DNA of 64,000 nucleotides from Streptomyces sp. NBC_00775 (GTDB taxonomy: Bacteria > Actinomycetota > Actinomycetes > Streptomycetales > Streptomycetaceae): positions 8,494,001-8,558,000 of the forward strand of contig NZ_CP108938.1 in assembly GCF_036347135.1 (NCBI RefSeq), in the 5' to 3' direction. Below are positions 28,780 through 39,000 of this stretch, piece after piece. Under the pieces are notes generated by a model. It was given only the letters and a program-made list of their open reading frames with translations, was not told the DNA's origin and did not search any database. Made by a program: the position numbers and the translations under genes. Numbering within the stretch: position 1 is the first letter of the stretch; each line of letters opens with the position of its first letter.

Positions 28780-29859
28780 ATGACGTCATCGCCCGGCCGG
28801 GGGCTGCTGCACCTGGCCGCCGCCGTCGATCAGGAGTCGGCGTACGACGCCGGATCCCATGTCGAGCTGGCGCGGCTCGCGGAGCGCGGCGCGCTCGACT
28901 TCGTGACGCTCGGCGACACCTTCGCGCGGCCCGGACTCGACGCACTCTCGGTGCTGTCCCGCCTCGCGCCCGCCACCGGCCGGATCGGCCTGGTGCCGAC
29001 CGTCACCACCACGCACACCGAGCCCTTCCACGTCCAGGCGGCCGTCGCGACCCTCGACTGGGTCAGCCGGGGCCGCGCCGGCTGGCGCATCGACGTGTCG
29101 ACGACCGAGGGCGAGGCCCGGCTGTTCGGCCGGCGCCATGCCGCGCCCGCCGACGCGCTGTGGCAGGAGGCCGGGGAGGTCGCCGACGTGGCTGCCCGGC
29201 TCTGGGACAGCTGGGAGGACCACGCCGAGATACGCGACGAGGCCACGGGCCGTTTCATCGACCGGGACAAGCTGCACCACGTCGACTTCGAGGGCGCCGG
29301 CTTCTCCGTGAAGGGCCCCTCGATCGTGCCGCGGCCCCCGCAGGGCCACCCCGTACGGGTCGTCGACGCGACCGAGGGGCCCGCCCGGCGGACGGCGGCC
29401 CGGTACGCGGACGTGGCGCTCGTGCGGGTCGCCGGCCCGGCACAGGCGCGTGCCGTACGGGCCGAACTGCGGGACACCGCTGCCGAGTTCGGACGGAACC
29501 CCGACGACCTGCGTGTCCTCGCCGGGCTCACCGTCGATCTCGGTGACGGCGAGCGCGCGGCCGAGCCGGGCCACGGCGGCGGCGGTCCCCGGCAGACCGC
29601 GCAGGGCCCGCTGTACCGCGGCGGCCCCGTCGACCTCGCCGAGCTGATCGCCGCCTGGCACCGGGCCGACGCCGCCGACGGCTTCCACCTCACGCCCGTC
29701 GAGCCGCACCGTGACCTGGAGCGGCTCGTCAACGGAACGGTCGCGCTGCTCCAGCACCGCGGTCTGTTCCGCACCTTCTATCCGGGCAGCACGCTCAGGG
29801 AGCACCTGGGACTCGCCCGGCCCGCCAACCGGTACGCCGTGGCAGGGGGAACGTCATGA
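28780..29859 (+). CDS. LLM-class flavin-dependent monooxygenase
   Basis: A 359-aa luciferase-like TIM-barrel enzyme. GGAGGG (28765-28770) fixes the ATG at 28780; an earlier in-frame GTG at 28756 is not needed. Recognisable blocks are LAERGALDFVTLGDTFARPG, VTTTHTEPFHVQAAVATLDWVSRGRAGWRIDVST and PRPPQGHPVRVVDATE. The family uses FMNH2 supplied by a separate reductase, which is not encoded here, to open C-S or oxidise alkyl substrates (SsuD, YtmO, DszA relatives). It overlaps the next monooxygenase gene by 4 bp. Substrate is inferred to be an organosulfur compound from the locus. Confidence 0.86.
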   Translation: MTSSPGRGLLHLAAAVDQESAYDAGSHVELARLAERGALDFVTLGDTFARPGLDALSVLSRLAPATGRIGLVPTVTTTHTEPFHVQAAVATLDWVSRGRAGWRIDVSTTEGEARLFGRRHAAPADALWQEAGEVADVAARLWDSWEDHAEIRDEATGRFIDRDKLHHVDFEGAGFSVKGPSIVPRPPQGHPVRVVDATEGPARRTAARYADVALVRVAGPAQARAVRAELRDTAAEFGRNPDDLRVLAGLTVDLGDGERAAEPGHGGGGPRQTAQGPLYRGGPVDLAELIAAWHRADAADGFHLTPVEPHRDLERLVNGTVALLQHRGLFRTFYPGSTLREHLGLARPANRYAVAGGTS

Positions 29860-31160
29860 CCGTACGGCCTCGTCAAGAGATGCACCTGGCGGCGTACTTC
29901 CCCGGCGTCAACAACACCACCGTCTGGACCGATCCGCGCTCGAAGTCGCAGATCGAGTTCGCCTCGTTCGAGCATCTCGCGCGCACCGCCGAACGCGGCC
30001 TCTTCGACTTCTTCTTCCTCGCCGAGGGGCTGCGGCTGCGCGAGCACAAGGGACGTATCCACGATCTCGATGTCGTGGGACGGCCGGAGTCGCTCACCGT
30101 ACTGAACGCGCTCGCCGCCGTCACCGAGCGGCTCGGGCTCGCCGCCACGGTCAACGCGACCTTCAACGAGCCCTACGAACTCGCCCGCAGACTTGCCACG
30201 CTGGACCATCTCAGCGGGGGCCGGGCCGCCTGGAACGTGGTGACGTCGTCGGACGCGTTCACCGGGGAGAACTTCCGGCGCGGGGGCTATCTGGACCCGG
30301 CCGACCGGTACACCCGCGCCACCGAATTCGTCGAGACGGCAAGGGAGCTGTGGGACTCCTGGACGCCCGACGGTCTGCCCCGGCCCTTCGCGCACCGGGG
30401 CCGGCACTTCGACGTCGCGGGTGAGTTCACCGTGCCGCGCCCGCCGCAGGGGCACCCCGTCGTCATCCAGGCCGGGGACTCGGTGGAGGGCCGCGAGTTC
30501 GCCGCGTCCGCCGCCGATGTCGTCTTCACGCGGCACGACACGCTGGAGACGGGCCGCGTGTTCTACGCCGATGTGAAGGGGCGGCTCGCACGGTACGGAC
30601 GGGCGCCCGAGGACCTGAAGATCATGCCCGGGGTCACCTTCGTGCTCGGCGACACGGCCGCCGAGGCGCAGGAGCGGGCCGCCGAGATCAGGCGGCAGCA
30701 GATCTCGCCGCAGCACGCGATCCTCACCCTGGAGCGGATCTGGGGCGTCGACCTCTCCTCGTACGACCCCGACGGCCCCCTTCCCGGCATCGACCCGGAA
30801 CCGGAGCCGGCCCTGGCGCAGGGCCGGGTGCGCGTTGCCAACGCCCAGGCGGTCGCCGAGCAGTGGCGGACCCTGTCGCGTGAGAAGGGCCTGTCCATCC
30901 GGCAGACCGTCATCGAGGTCACCGGGCGGCAGTCCTTCATCGGCACCCCGGATGCGGTCGCGGCCGAGCTCGACGAGTTCGTGCGCGGCGACGCCGCCGA
31001 CGGCTTCATCCTCGTACCGCATCTGACACCCGGCGGACTCGACGAGTTCGTGGACCGGGTGGTGCCGCTGCTCCAGGAGCGCGGCGCGTTCCGCACGGAA
31101 TACACGGGCACGACGCTGCGCTCACACCTCGGGTTGACGCAGTCCGTATGGAAGGGTTGA
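29856..31160 (+). CDS. NtaA/SnaA/DszA-family FMN-dependent monooxygenase
   Basis: 434 aa. Diagnostic features are MHLAAYFPGVNNTTVWTDP, FASFEHLARTAERGLFDFFFLAEGLRLREH, TLDHLSGGRAAWNVVTSSD, FRRGGYLDPADRYTRATEFVETARELWDSW and PRPPQGHPVVIQAGDSVEGREFAA. The family includes nitrilotriacetate and dibenzothiophene-sulfone monooxygenases. Start ATG overlaps the previous stop. A DUF1684 gene follows 4 bp later. Likely acts with the upstream LLM enzyme on one imported compound. No FMN reductase is seen nearby, so the reductant must come from elsewhere. Confidence 0.9.
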   Translation: MTVRPRQEMHLAAYFPGVNNTTVWTDPRSKSQIEFASFEHLARTAERGLFDFFFLAEGLRLREHKGRIHDLDVVGRPESLTVLNALAAVTERLGLAATVNATFNEPYELARRLATLDHLSGGRAAWNVVTSSDAFTGENFRRGGYLDPADRYTRATEFVETARELWDSWTPDGLPRPFAHRGRHFDVAGEFTVPRPPQGHPVVIQAGDSVEGREFAASAADVVFTRHDTLETGRVFYADVKGRLARYGRAPEDLKIMPGVTFVLGDTAAEAQERAAEIRRQQISPQHAILTLERIWGVDLSSYDPDGPLPGIDPEPEPALAQGRVRVANAQAVAEQWRTLSREKGLSIRQTVIEVTGRQSFIGTPDAVAAELDEFVRGDAADGFILVPHLTPGGLDEFVDRVVPLLQERGAFRTEYTGTTLRSHLGLTQSVWKG

Positions 31161-31164
31161 TCAC

Positions 31165-31947
31165 ATGACGACGGACGCATCCGAGGACTGGAAGCACTGG
31201 CACGAGCACCGCACCGAGACGGTGTCCGCGCCCTACGGGCCACTGGCGCTCACCGGCACGCACTGGATCGAGGACTATCCGGACGGGCGACTTCCGGACA
31301 TCCCCGGGCTGTGGGCCGTCAAGGACGACGCGGTCGTCCTGACGGCGACGGCCGAGGACGGGCTCACCCTCGACGGGGAGCCCTTCACCGGCGAGGTCGT
31401 GCTCGACGCCGACCTCGGACCGGCGGCCGGGGCCCGCGTCGGACGCGGCGAGCGACGGTTCGTCGTCCTCGTGCGCGAAGGGATCTGGGGCGTACGCGAC
31501 TACGATCCCGCTGCAGACGCGCGGGGGGCCTTCCAGGGCATCGAGGCCACCTCGTACGATCCGCGCTGGTCGGTGCCGGGGCACTTCACGCCGTACGGCG
31601 AGGACCGCACCGTACGCGTCGAGAACGCCGACGGAGTCGCGCGCGGCCTCGGGCTCGGCGGTGTCCTCGCCTTCACCCTGGACGGACAGGACCTCACGCT
31701 CCAGGTGTCGGTCGAGAACGACGGCTCGCTGTGGGCCGTCTTCGCCGACGCCACCAGCGGGGACAGCAGTTACCGCTTCCGGTTCCTGCGCCCCGCCGCG
31801 CCCGACGCCGAGGGGCGTACGACGGTGGACTTCAACCGGACCGTGCTCCCGCCGTGCGCATTCGCCGACCACTTCGTCTGCCCGTTCCCGCCGCCCGGGA
31901 ATACGCTGGGCGCGGCCGTCGCGGCGGGGGAGCGTCACCTGCGCTGA
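31165..31947 (+). CDS. DUF1684 domain protein
   Basis: 260 aa. The DUF1684 features are [20 protein letters not shown], a central [21 protein letters not shown] and a C-terminal [30 protein letters not shown]. The reaction is unknown; such genes often neighbour LLM monooxygenases. It ends the putative sulfur operon and is followed by a strong cruciform. Confidence 0.88.
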   Translation: MTTDASEDWKHWHEHRTETVSAPYGPLALTGTHWIEDYPDGRLPDIPGLWAVKDDAVVLTATAEDGLTLDGEPFTGEVVLDADLGPAAGARVGRGERRFVVLVREGIWGVRDYDPAADARGAFQGIEATSYDPRWSVPGHFTPYGEDRTVRVENADGVARGLGLGGVLAFTLDGQDLTLQVSVENDGSLWAVFADATSGDSSYRFRFLRPAAPDAEGRTTVDFNRTVLPPCAFADHFVCPFPPPGNTLGAAVAAGERHLR

Positions 31948-32041
31948 GGCTTCCGGGACTTCCGAAGGCTTGTGGGGACTCCGAGGTGTTGTCGGAGGCG
32001 AGCGATCAACTTCCGCGGGGCGTACGCAAGTTGAACGCTGC

Positions 32042-32075
32042 ACGGCCGAAAGGCGCCCTTGCGCCGGTCGGCCGT
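32042..32075 (+). terminator. Two-tier hairpin after the sulfur operon
   Basis: ACGGCCGA/TCGGCCGT encloses GGCGC-CCTT-GCGCC. It lies about 95 bp past the DUF1684 stop. A looser CAACTT/AAGTTG pair (32007-32033) precedes it. Confidence 0.55.
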
Positions 32076-32213
32076 GCCGCCGAATACTCCCCCACAGCGC
32101 TTGTCAGGGGCACGGCTTGTCCGGAATCCGGATGGGCGGGCCCCCGGCTGCGCCTCACGGGCCCCATACCCCACGACATGAGGGCCCCCGACTTCCCTTC
32201 GGAGGAACGAAAC

Positions 32214-33113
32214 GTGAGGATCAAGCGCACCACCCCCCGCAGCGGCATAGCGAGACGGACCCGGCTGATCGCCGTCACCACCGGGCTCGTGGCCGCCGCA
32301 TCGTTCGCGATCCCCAGCGCGAACGCAGCCGACGTACACACCTTCAGCGCCACCCAGCTGAGTTCGGTGAACAAGTCGGTGCTCAAGTCCGACATCGCGG
32401 GCACGGCCTGGGCCGTCGACAGCAAGACGAACCGCGTCGTCGTCACCGTCGACAGCACGGTCTCGAAGGCCGAGATCGCGAAGATCAAGAAGGACGCGGG
32501 CGGCAACGCCGCCGCCCTCACCATCAAGCACACCTCGGGCAAGTTCAAGAAGCTGATCACCGGCGGCGACGCCATCTACGGCGGCGCCTACCGCTGTTCG
32601 CTCGGCTTCAACGTGCACAGCGGGAGCACCTACTACTTCCTGACCGCCGGCCACTGCGGTGAGGTCGCCTCCACCTGGTACTCCAACTCCGGTCACACCA
32701 CGACGCTGGGCACGAACGTCAGCTACAGCTTCCCGACCAACGACTTCGCGCTGGTGAAGTACACCAACACCTCGATCGCACACCCGAGCGCGGTCGGCAG
32801 CCAGACCATCAGCAGCGCGGCCACGCCCAGCGTGGGCACCACCGTCTACCGTCGTGGCTCGACCACCGGCACGCACAGCGGCCGGGTCACCGCCCTGAAC
32901 GCCACGGTCAACTACGGCAGCGGCGACGTGGTCTACCAGATGATCCAGACCACGGTGTGCGCCGAGGGCGGCGACAGTGGCGGTCCGCTCTACGCGGGTA
33001 CCGTCGCCTACGGTCTGACCTCCGGCGGCAGCGGCGACTGCACCTCCGGCGGTACGACCTTCTTCCAGCCGGTCACCGAGGCGCTGAGCTACTACGGCGT
33101 GAGCGTCGGCTGA
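32214..33113 (+). CDS. Secreted streptogrisin B-like serine protease (S1)
   Basis: 299 aa, the same length as the S. griseus protease B precursor. GGAGG (32201-32205) then GTG at 32214. Signal peptide about residues 1-37 (ending PSANAAD), alpha-lytic-type propeptide to about 115, mature chain starting [15 protein letters not shown]. Catalytic triad: His in LTAGHCG, Asp in [10 protein letters not shown], Ser in [10 protein letters not shown]. Disulfide pairs CS...HC and CAEGG...DCTSG are as expected. Followed by a 15-bp-stem terminator, so transcribed alone. A paralogue lies 1.4 kb downstream. Confidence 0.94.
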   Translation: MRIKRTTPRSGIARRTRLIAVTTGLVAAASFAIPSANAADVHTFSATQLSSVNKSVLKSDIAGTAWAVDSKTNRVVVTVDSTVSKAEIAKIKKDAGGNAAALTIKHTSGKFKKLITGGDAIYGGAYRCSLGFNVHSGSTYYFLTAGHCGEVASTWYSNSGHTTTLGTNVSYSFPTNDFALVKYTNTSIAHPSAVGSQTISSAATPSVGTTVYRRGSTTGTHSGRVTALNATVNYGSGDVVYQMIQTTVCAEGGDSGGPLYAGTVAYGLTSGGSGDCTSGGTTFFQPVTEALSYYGVSVG

Positions 33114-33202
33114 CCGACCGGTCGACTGATCGACAGGCCGGCTGACTGGCCGCTACCCCCCACATACGGCTTCCGCACGGCCAGACCTGCAGCCAGCAGC
33201 AG

Positions 33203-33239
33203 GCGAGCCCCCGCACGCAACTGACGTGCGGGGGCTCGC
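33203..33239 (+). terminator. Strong terminator of protease gene
   Basis: A 15-bp perfect stem GCGAGCCCCCGCACG/CGTGCGGGGGCTCGC with loop CAACTGA, 90 bp past the stop codon. Confidence 0.8.
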
Positions 33240-33272
33240 CCTTGGTCAGGTGGCGGAGTTACCGTCGAAGTA

Positions 33273-33315
33273 CACGCTGTACACGTCTGATCCGTGCACG
33301 CTGTACACGCCTGAT
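33273..33315 (+). repeat. 24-bp-period direct repeat before SPFH gene
   Basis: CACGCTGTACACGTCTGAT (33273-33291) recurs at 33297-33315 with one change (T to C). The TGTACA cores are themselves palindromic. Possible operator pair or leader element. Confidence 0.5.
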
Positions 33316-33343
33316 GCGCCACTTCGGACCCTGGGGGGCCGTG

Positions 33344-34225
33344 ATGGTCGGTGAACTGGTGGCGGCGGGAGTCTCCGTCGCATCCGTGGGGCTGGTCTAT
33401 GTGATGGCCGGGGCCCGTGTGGTCAAACAGTACGAACGGGGCGTGGTGCTGCGGCTCGGCAGGCTGCGCTCGGAAGTGCGCGGTCCCGGGTTCACGATGG
33501 TCGTGCCCTTCGTCGACCGGCTTCGTAAGGTCAACATGCAGATCGTGACGATGCCGGTGCCCGCGCAGGACGGCATCACCCGGGACAACGTCACGGTCCG
33601 GGTGGACGCCGTCATCTACTTCAAGGTGATCGACGCCGCCGACGCGGTCATCCAGGTCGAGGACTACCGCTTCGCCGTCTCGCAGATGGCGCAGACCTCG
33701 CTGCGGTCGATCATCGGCAAGAGCGACCTGGACGATCTGCTGTCCAACCGCGAGAAGCTCAACCAGGGCCTGGAGCTGATGATCGACAGCCCGGCCATGG
33801 GCTGGGGTGTGCAGATCGACCGCGTCGAGATCAAGGACGTGTCGCTGCCGGAGACGATGAAGCGGTCGATGGCCCGGCAGGCCGAGGCCGACCGTGAGCG
33901 GCGAGCCCGGGTCATCAACGCGGACGCGGAGCTCCAGGCGTCGAAGAAGCTCGCGGAGGCCGCCGGAGTGATGTCGGAGCAGCCCGCGGCACTCCAACTG
34001 CGTCTGCTGCAGACGGTGGTGGCGGTCGCGGCCGAGAAGAACTCGACGCTCGTACTGCCCTTCCCGGTGGAGCTGCTGCGGTTCCTGGAGCGGGCGCAAC
34101 CGTCGGCCCCTCCGGCGCCCGAGCAGTCACCTCCCGCGGTCCAGCAACCGGTGCAGGAGCAACTGCCGTCCATGGAAGCCCCCTTGGATCAGGGCGCCGA
34201 AGGGTCGAAAACCAGACAGGACTAG
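33344..34225 (+). CDS. SPFH/Band 7 (slipin-like) membrane protein
   Basis: 293 aa from the ATG at 33344; GTG at 33341 and ATG at 33314 are alternatives. GGGGGG precedes. One N-terminal membrane helix (LVAAGVSVASVGLVYVMAG) is followed by a stomatin-type SPFH domain (VVLRLGRLRSEVRGPGFTMVVPFVDRLRKVNMQIVTMPVPAQDGITRDNVTVRVDAVIYFKVID) and a coiled-coil RQAEADRERRARVINADAELQAS. Residues past 265 are Pro/Gln-rich. Stomatin relatives organise membrane microdomains and often pair with an NfeD partner, which is absent here. It sits between two secreted-protease genes; a role in membrane stress or secretion is speculative. Confidence 0.9.
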   Translation: MVGELVAAGVSVASVGLVYVMAGARVVKQYERGVVLRLGRLRSEVRGPGFTMVVPFVDRLRKVNMQIVTMPVPAQDGITRDNVTVRVDAVIYFKVIDAADAVIQVEDYRFAVSQMAQTSLRSIIGKSDLDDLLSNREKLNQGLELMIDSPAMGWGVQIDRVEIKDVSLPETMKRSMARQAEADRERRARVINADAELQASKKLAEAAGVMSEQPAALQLRLLQTVVAVAAEKNSTLVLPFPVELLRFLERAQPSAPPAPEQSPPAVQQPVQEQLPSMEAPLDQGAEGSKTRQD

Positions 34226-34567
34226 TCCTCACAGGCCGCATAGCGACCACACGCGCGGAGTGTTTGCACAGGGAACCCACGTGGTGTGACAACGCACGGT
34301 CAAGGCGCCGGGGGCGCACGCCTGTTGGCGCAGGGACGTCCAGAAGTCGACCTTGTGTGCCCCCTGTGCGCCTCGGAATAGTGGGCGGCGAACAACTGGC
34401 ATGGACGCGGCTCGACGCGGTCCGAAGCCGCTTTTGGCGCGCTCTGATGCTGCCTTTGGCGCGGTCTGACGCCGCTTTTTGTCGTGCGCCGGGTTCATGT
34501 CCGTACGCCTTCCGGTCGGGGAGGTCCCCATTGCCACCCCGACCGACCCCCCACAGGAGGACGTGAG
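34226..34567 (+). other. 342-bp region between SPFH and second protease genes
   Basis: No gene seen. It contains an imperfect tandem repeat (34426-34482) of about 22-25-bp units around GCYGCTTTTGGCGCGSTCTGA and the ribosome site AGGAGG (34555-34560). Promoter of the protease gene not placed. Confidence 0.45.
34426..34482 (+). repeat. Imperfect 22-25-bp tandem repeat, about 2.5 copies
   Basis: AGCCGCTTTTGGCGCGCTCTGA, then TGCTGCCTTTGGCGCGGTCTGA, then CGCCGCTTTTTG. Lies about 85-140 bp upstream of the second protease start. May be regulatory; no known binding site recognised. Confidence 0.5.
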
Positions 34568-35650
34568 TTGAAGCACCGACGCATACCCAAGCGGCGTGCC
34601 GTGATGGCGGGTGCGGGCATCGCCGCACTCGTCGCCGCCGGAGTCACCTTCCAGACTGCGAACGCGAGCGAGGCCCCGAAGACCCCGGCGCCCCACACGC
34701 TCTCGATCGCGGCGGCCGGAAAGCTCGCCTCGACCCTCGGCGAGGACCTCGGCGCCGACGCGGCGGGAACGTATTACGACGCGAAGTCCCAGCACCTCGT
34801 GGTCAACGTGCTCGACGAGGCCGCGGCCAAGACCGTCGCGGCGGCCGGCGCCAGGGCCAGAATCGTCGAGAACTCCCTCGCCGAGCTGAAGAGCGCCCGT
34901 ACGACGCTCAAGAAGGACGCGACCATCCCCGGCACGTCCTGGGCGACCGACCCGGGGACCAACAAGGTCGTCGTCACCGCCGACCGTACGGTCTCCCCGG
35001 CCGAGTGGGCCAAGCTGACCAAGGTCGTCGACGCGCTCGGCTCCACGGCCGAACTCCAGCGCACGAAGGGGGAGTTCAAGCCCTTCATCGCGGGCGGCGA
35101 CGCCATCAGCGGCTCCGGCGGGCGCTGCTCGCTCGGCTTCAACGTGGTCAAGGACGGGCAGCCGTACTTCATCACCGCCGGGCACTGCACCGAGGCGATC
35201 TCCACCTGGTCGGACTCCAGCGGCAACCAGATCGGCACGAACGAGCAGTCCAGCTTCCCGGACAACGACTTCGGCCTGGTCAAGTACACCGCGAACGTCG
35301 ACCACCCGAGCGCGGTCGACCTCTACAACGGCTCCTCGCAGCCCATCACCAAGGCGGGCGCCGCGACCGTCGGTGAGAAGGTGACCCGCAGCGGTTCGAC
35401 GACCCAGGTGCACAGCGGCACGGTCACCGGCCTGGACGCCACCGTGAACTACGGCAACGGCGACATCGTCAACGGGCTCATCCAGACCGACGTCTGCGCC
35501 GAGCCCGGTGACAGTGGCGGCTCGCTGTTCGACGGCGACACCGCGATCGGCCTCACCTCCGGCGGCAGCGGCGACTGCACCTCGGGCGGCGAGACCTTCT
35601 TCCAGCCGGTCACCGAGGCGCTCTCGACGTTCGGTGCGCAGATCGGCTGA
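34568..35650 (+). CDS. Secreted streptogrisin-type serine protease (S1), longer propeptide
   Basis: 360 aa with an unusual TTG start at 34568: AGGAGG lies 7 nt upstream and the nearby GTG at 34563 is out of frame. Signal peptide about 1-35 ([21 protein letters not shown]). An alpha-lytic-type propeptide of about 140 residues (two-part, resembling streptogrisin D/SAL proteases) precedes the mature chain from [15 protein letters not shown]. Triad: TAGHC, DNDFGLV, PGDSGGS. The mature part is about 60% identical by eye to the protease at 32.2 kb, indicating an old tandem duplication around the SPFH gene. No carbohydrate-binding domain. Confidence 0.93.
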   Translation: MKHRRIPKRRAVMAGAGIAALVAAGVTFQTANASEAPKTPAPHTLSIAAAGKLASTLGEDLGADAAGTYYDAKSQHLVVNVLDEAAAKTVAAAGARARIVENSLAELKSARTTLKKDATIPGTSWATDPGTNKVVVTADRTVSPAEWAKLTKVVDALGSTAELQRTKGEFKPFIAGGDAISGSGGRCSLGFNVVKDGQPYFITAGHCTEAISTWSDSSGNQIGTNEQSSFPDNDFGLVKYTANVDHPSAVDLYNGSSQPITKAGAATVGEKVTRSGSTTQVHSGTVTGLDATVNYGNGDIVNGLIQTDVCAEPGDSGGSLFDGDTAIGLTSGGSGDCTSGGETFFQPVTEALSTFGAQIG

Positions 35651-35670
35651 CGGCTCGCACCATTTGACGG

Positions 35671-35702
35671 AGCCCCGTCCTCGCTTGTGCGGGGGCGGGG
35701 CT
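35671..35702 (+). terminator. Terminator after second protease
   Basis: AGCCCCGTCCTCGC/GCGGGGGCGGGGCT, a 14-bp stem with two G-U pairs and TTGT loop, followed by TTCG. 20 bp past the stop. Confidence 0.7.
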
Positions 35703-35751
35703 TTCGCGTAGCGCCGTACAGAACGAAGCACCGTACAGAAGGTGCGGGCCG

Positions 35752-35800
35752 TGTGTGGCTGGTCGCGCAGTTCCCCGCGCCCCTTAAGGGGCGCGTTCGT
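35752..35800. repeat. Interspersed GC-rich palindromic repeat (copy 3)
   Basis: GTGGCTGGTCGCGCAGTTCC runs into the perfect 20-bp palindrome CGCGCCCCTTAAGGGGCGCG (35776-35795). The first 30 bp are identical to the copy inside the flippase gene at 57938. Confidence 0.7.
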
Positions 35801-35985
35801 GCGCCGGAGTTTGCTGGTTCAGCCTTGGTGGTGCCCGCTGGATTGATCACCAGGGCGCCGTCGGCGGCTGTCTGTGTCATGTCCCCCCGGTCCGGGTGGT
35901 CCGGTGTTTGCGCAGGTGGGGCGGGCCCGAGCTGATGTCGCACAGTTGTTCGGAAATTGGTCTATGGTGGGGGTGAGGTAGTTGG

Positions 35986-35997
35986 GAACTAATGTTC
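35986..35997. promoter_or_regulatory. LexA (SOS) box of dnaE2 operon
   Basis: GAAC-TAAT-GTTC, a perfect actinobacterial/Gram-positive SOS half-site pair, extended to GGAACTAATGTTCG. It lies 38 bp before the dnaE2 GTG. DnaE2 mutasome genes are known LexA targets in actinobacteria. Confidence 0.8.
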
Positions 35998-36035
35998 GAG
36001 AGCCTGGATAGGGCTCGCGAGTGCGGGAGGTGCGT

Positions 36036-39000
36036 GTGCCAGGGTTCACGCATCTGCACACCGTTTCCGGGTTCTCCCAGAGGTACGGGGCCTCGCACCC
36101 GGAGCGACTGGCCGAGCGCGCCTCCGAGCGGGGCATGGACGCCCTCGCCCTCACCGACCGGGACACCCTCGCGGGCACGGTCCGGTTCGCCAAGGCCTGC
36201 GCGAAGGCGGGCATCCGTCCGCTGTTCGGCGCGGAGCTCGCGGTCGGGGAGCCCGTACGCGGGGAGCGGCGTCGCGCGCCGGTCCGTGGCGGTGCCTTCA
36301 TCGACGAGTCGACACCACGCGTGACCTTCCTCGCCCGGGACGGCGCGGCCGGCTGGGCCGATCTCTGCAGAATCGTTACGGCGGTGCATGCGGACGGCGG
36401 TCCCGGCTCCGGCGCGGGCCAGCCCCTGCTGCCCTGGCCGGACAACCACGCCGAAGGCCTGACCGTGCTGCTCGGCCCCGTCTCCGACGTCGGCCGGGCG
36501 CTCGCCGCCGGGCGCCCGGACCGGGCCGCGAAGCTGCTCGCGCCCTGGCGGGAGATCTACGGCGACGCCCTGCGCCTCGAAGCCGTCTGGCACGGCCGCA
36601 AGGGCACCGGCCCCGGCTCGCTGCGCCTTGCCGCCCGCACCGTCGGCTTCGCCGCCGAGCAGCGGGTGCGGCCGGTGCTGAGCAACGCCGTCCGGTACGC
36701 CGACCCAGGCCTCGGCCCGGTCGCCGACGTGCTGGACGCCGCCCGCCGGCTCGTCCCCGTCGACCCGCGGCGCGAGCTGGACTCCGGTGAGGCCTGGCTC
36801 AAGGACGAGGCCGCCATGCTGAGCGCCGCCGAACGGATCGTCGAGTCCGCGGGCTACCGCCGCGACACCGCGTACCGCCTGCTCGAACAGACCCGGGCCA
36901 CGGCCGCCGAGTGCCTCGTCGACCCCGAGGACGACCTCGGCATCGGCACCGTCCACTTCCCCGAACCGCACCTCGTCGGCGCGGGCCGCCGCACCGCCCA
37001 GCGTGTCCTGGCCTCCCGGGCGGCGGCGGGCATGGTGCAGCGCGGCTATGACCGCAAGCGGGCCTATTGGGAGCGGATGCACCGCGAGCTGGACATCATC
37101 GCCCACCACGGCTTCGCCTCCTACTTCCTGACGGTCGCTCAAGTCGTGGACGACGTACGGAAGATGGGTATCCGGGTCGCCGCGCGCGGCTCCGGCGCGG
37201 GCTCCCTCGTCAACCATCTCCTCGGCATCGCCCACGCCGACCCCGTCGAGCACGGTCTGCTGATGGAACGCTTCCTGTCCAAGCGCCGCTCCGTGCTGCC
37301 CGACATCGACATCGATGTGGAGTCCGCGCGCCGCCTGGAGGTCTACCGCACGATCATCGGCCGGTTCGGCACCGAGCGGGTCGCGACCGTCTCGATGCCC
37401 GAGACCTACCGGGTCCGGCACGCCATCCGCGACGTGGGCGCCGCCCTCTCCATGGACCCCGCCGACATCGACCGGATCGCCAAGTCCTTCCCGCACATCC
37501 GCGCCCGCGACGCCCGCGCGGCCATGGACGAGCTGCCCGAACTGCGCGAACTGGCGGGGGAGCTTCGGCGGGAAGGAGAGAAATACGGCAGGCTGTGGGA
37601 GCTGGTCGAGTCCCTCGACGCCCTTCCGCGCGGCATCGCCATGCACCCGTGCGGTGTCCTTCTCTCCGACGCTTCCCTCCTCGCTCGTACGCCGGTCATG
37701 CCGACCAGCGGCGAAGGCTTCCCTATGTCGCAGTTCGACAAGGAGGACGTAGAGGATCTCGGGCTGCTCAAACTCGATGTGCTGGGCGTGCGGATGCAGT
37801 CCGCGATGGCGCACGCGGTGGCCGAGGTGGAGCGGGCGACGGGGGACCGGCTGGACATCGACGCGGTACCGCCGGGCGACCCGGCGACGTACCGACTCGT
37901 CCAGTCCACCGAGACGTTGGGCTGCTTCCAGATCGAGTCGCCGGGCCAGCGCGACCTGGTCGGACGCCTGCAGCCCGCGACCTTCCACGACCTCGTCGTC
38001 GACATCTCGCTCTTCCGGCCCGGCCCGGTCGCCGCCGACATGGTGCGGCCGTTCATCGAGGCGCGGCACGGGCGGGCGCCGATCCGCTATCCGCACCCTG
38101 ACCTGGAAGGGCCGCTGAAGGAGACGTACGGAGTCGTCGTCTTCCACGAGCAGATCATCGACATCGTCGACATCATGACCGGCTGCGGGCGCGACGAGGC
38201 GGACCGGGTGCGGCGCGGACTCTCCGACCCCGAATCGCAGGGGCGGATCCGGTTCTGGTTCGCGCAGAACGCGGCGGCCAAGGGGTACGACGCCGAGACC
38301 ATCACGCGGACCTGGGAGATCGTCGAGGCCTTCGGGTCGTACGGCTTCTGCAAGGCGCACGCGGTCGCCTTCGCCGTGCCGACGTACCAGTCGGCGTGGC
38401 TGAAGGCCCATCACCCGGCCGCGTTCTACGCCGGGTTGCTCACCCATGACCCCGGGATGTATCCGAAGCGGCTGCTGCTGGCGGACGCGCGGCGGCGGGG
38501 GGTGCCGATCCTGCCGTTGGACGTGAACCGGTCTGCGGTCGCCCACCGTATCGAACTGGTGTCTGAATCAGCTGGCTCCGCCGGTCGCTGGGGCGTCCGG
38601 CTGGCCCTCTCCGACGTGCACGGCATCAGCGAGGCCGAGGCCGCGCGGATCGCGGACGGGCAGCCGTACGCCTCGCTGCTCGACTTCTGGGAACGGGCCC
38701 GGCCGAGCCGGCCGCTCGCGCAGCGGCTCGCGCAGGTCGGCGCACTGGACGCCTTCGGCGCCAACCGGCGTGATCTGCAACTGCACCTGACCGAGCTCCA
38801 CCGGGGCGCGCGCGGCGCGGGCGGCGGCCAACTCCCGCTGACGGGCGGGCGGAAGACCGCCTCCACCGGGCTGCCCGACCTCTCTTCGGCCGAGCGGCTC
38901 AGCGCCGAACTGGGCGTGTTGTCGATGGACGCCTCGCGCAATCTGATGGACGACCACCGGGAGTTCCTGGGCGAGTTGGGCGTGGTCACGGCGCGCCGGC

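Larger units (their letters stand above)
35651..36035. other. 385-bp region upstream of dnaE2
   Basis: Contains the protease terminator, interspersed repeat copy 3 and the SOS box. No credible gene. Confidence 0.5.

Noticed and set aside
35946..35968. TTGTTC...TATGGT as a dnaE2 promoter
   Set aside because: Spacing of 11 nt is too short for a sigma-70 promoter.
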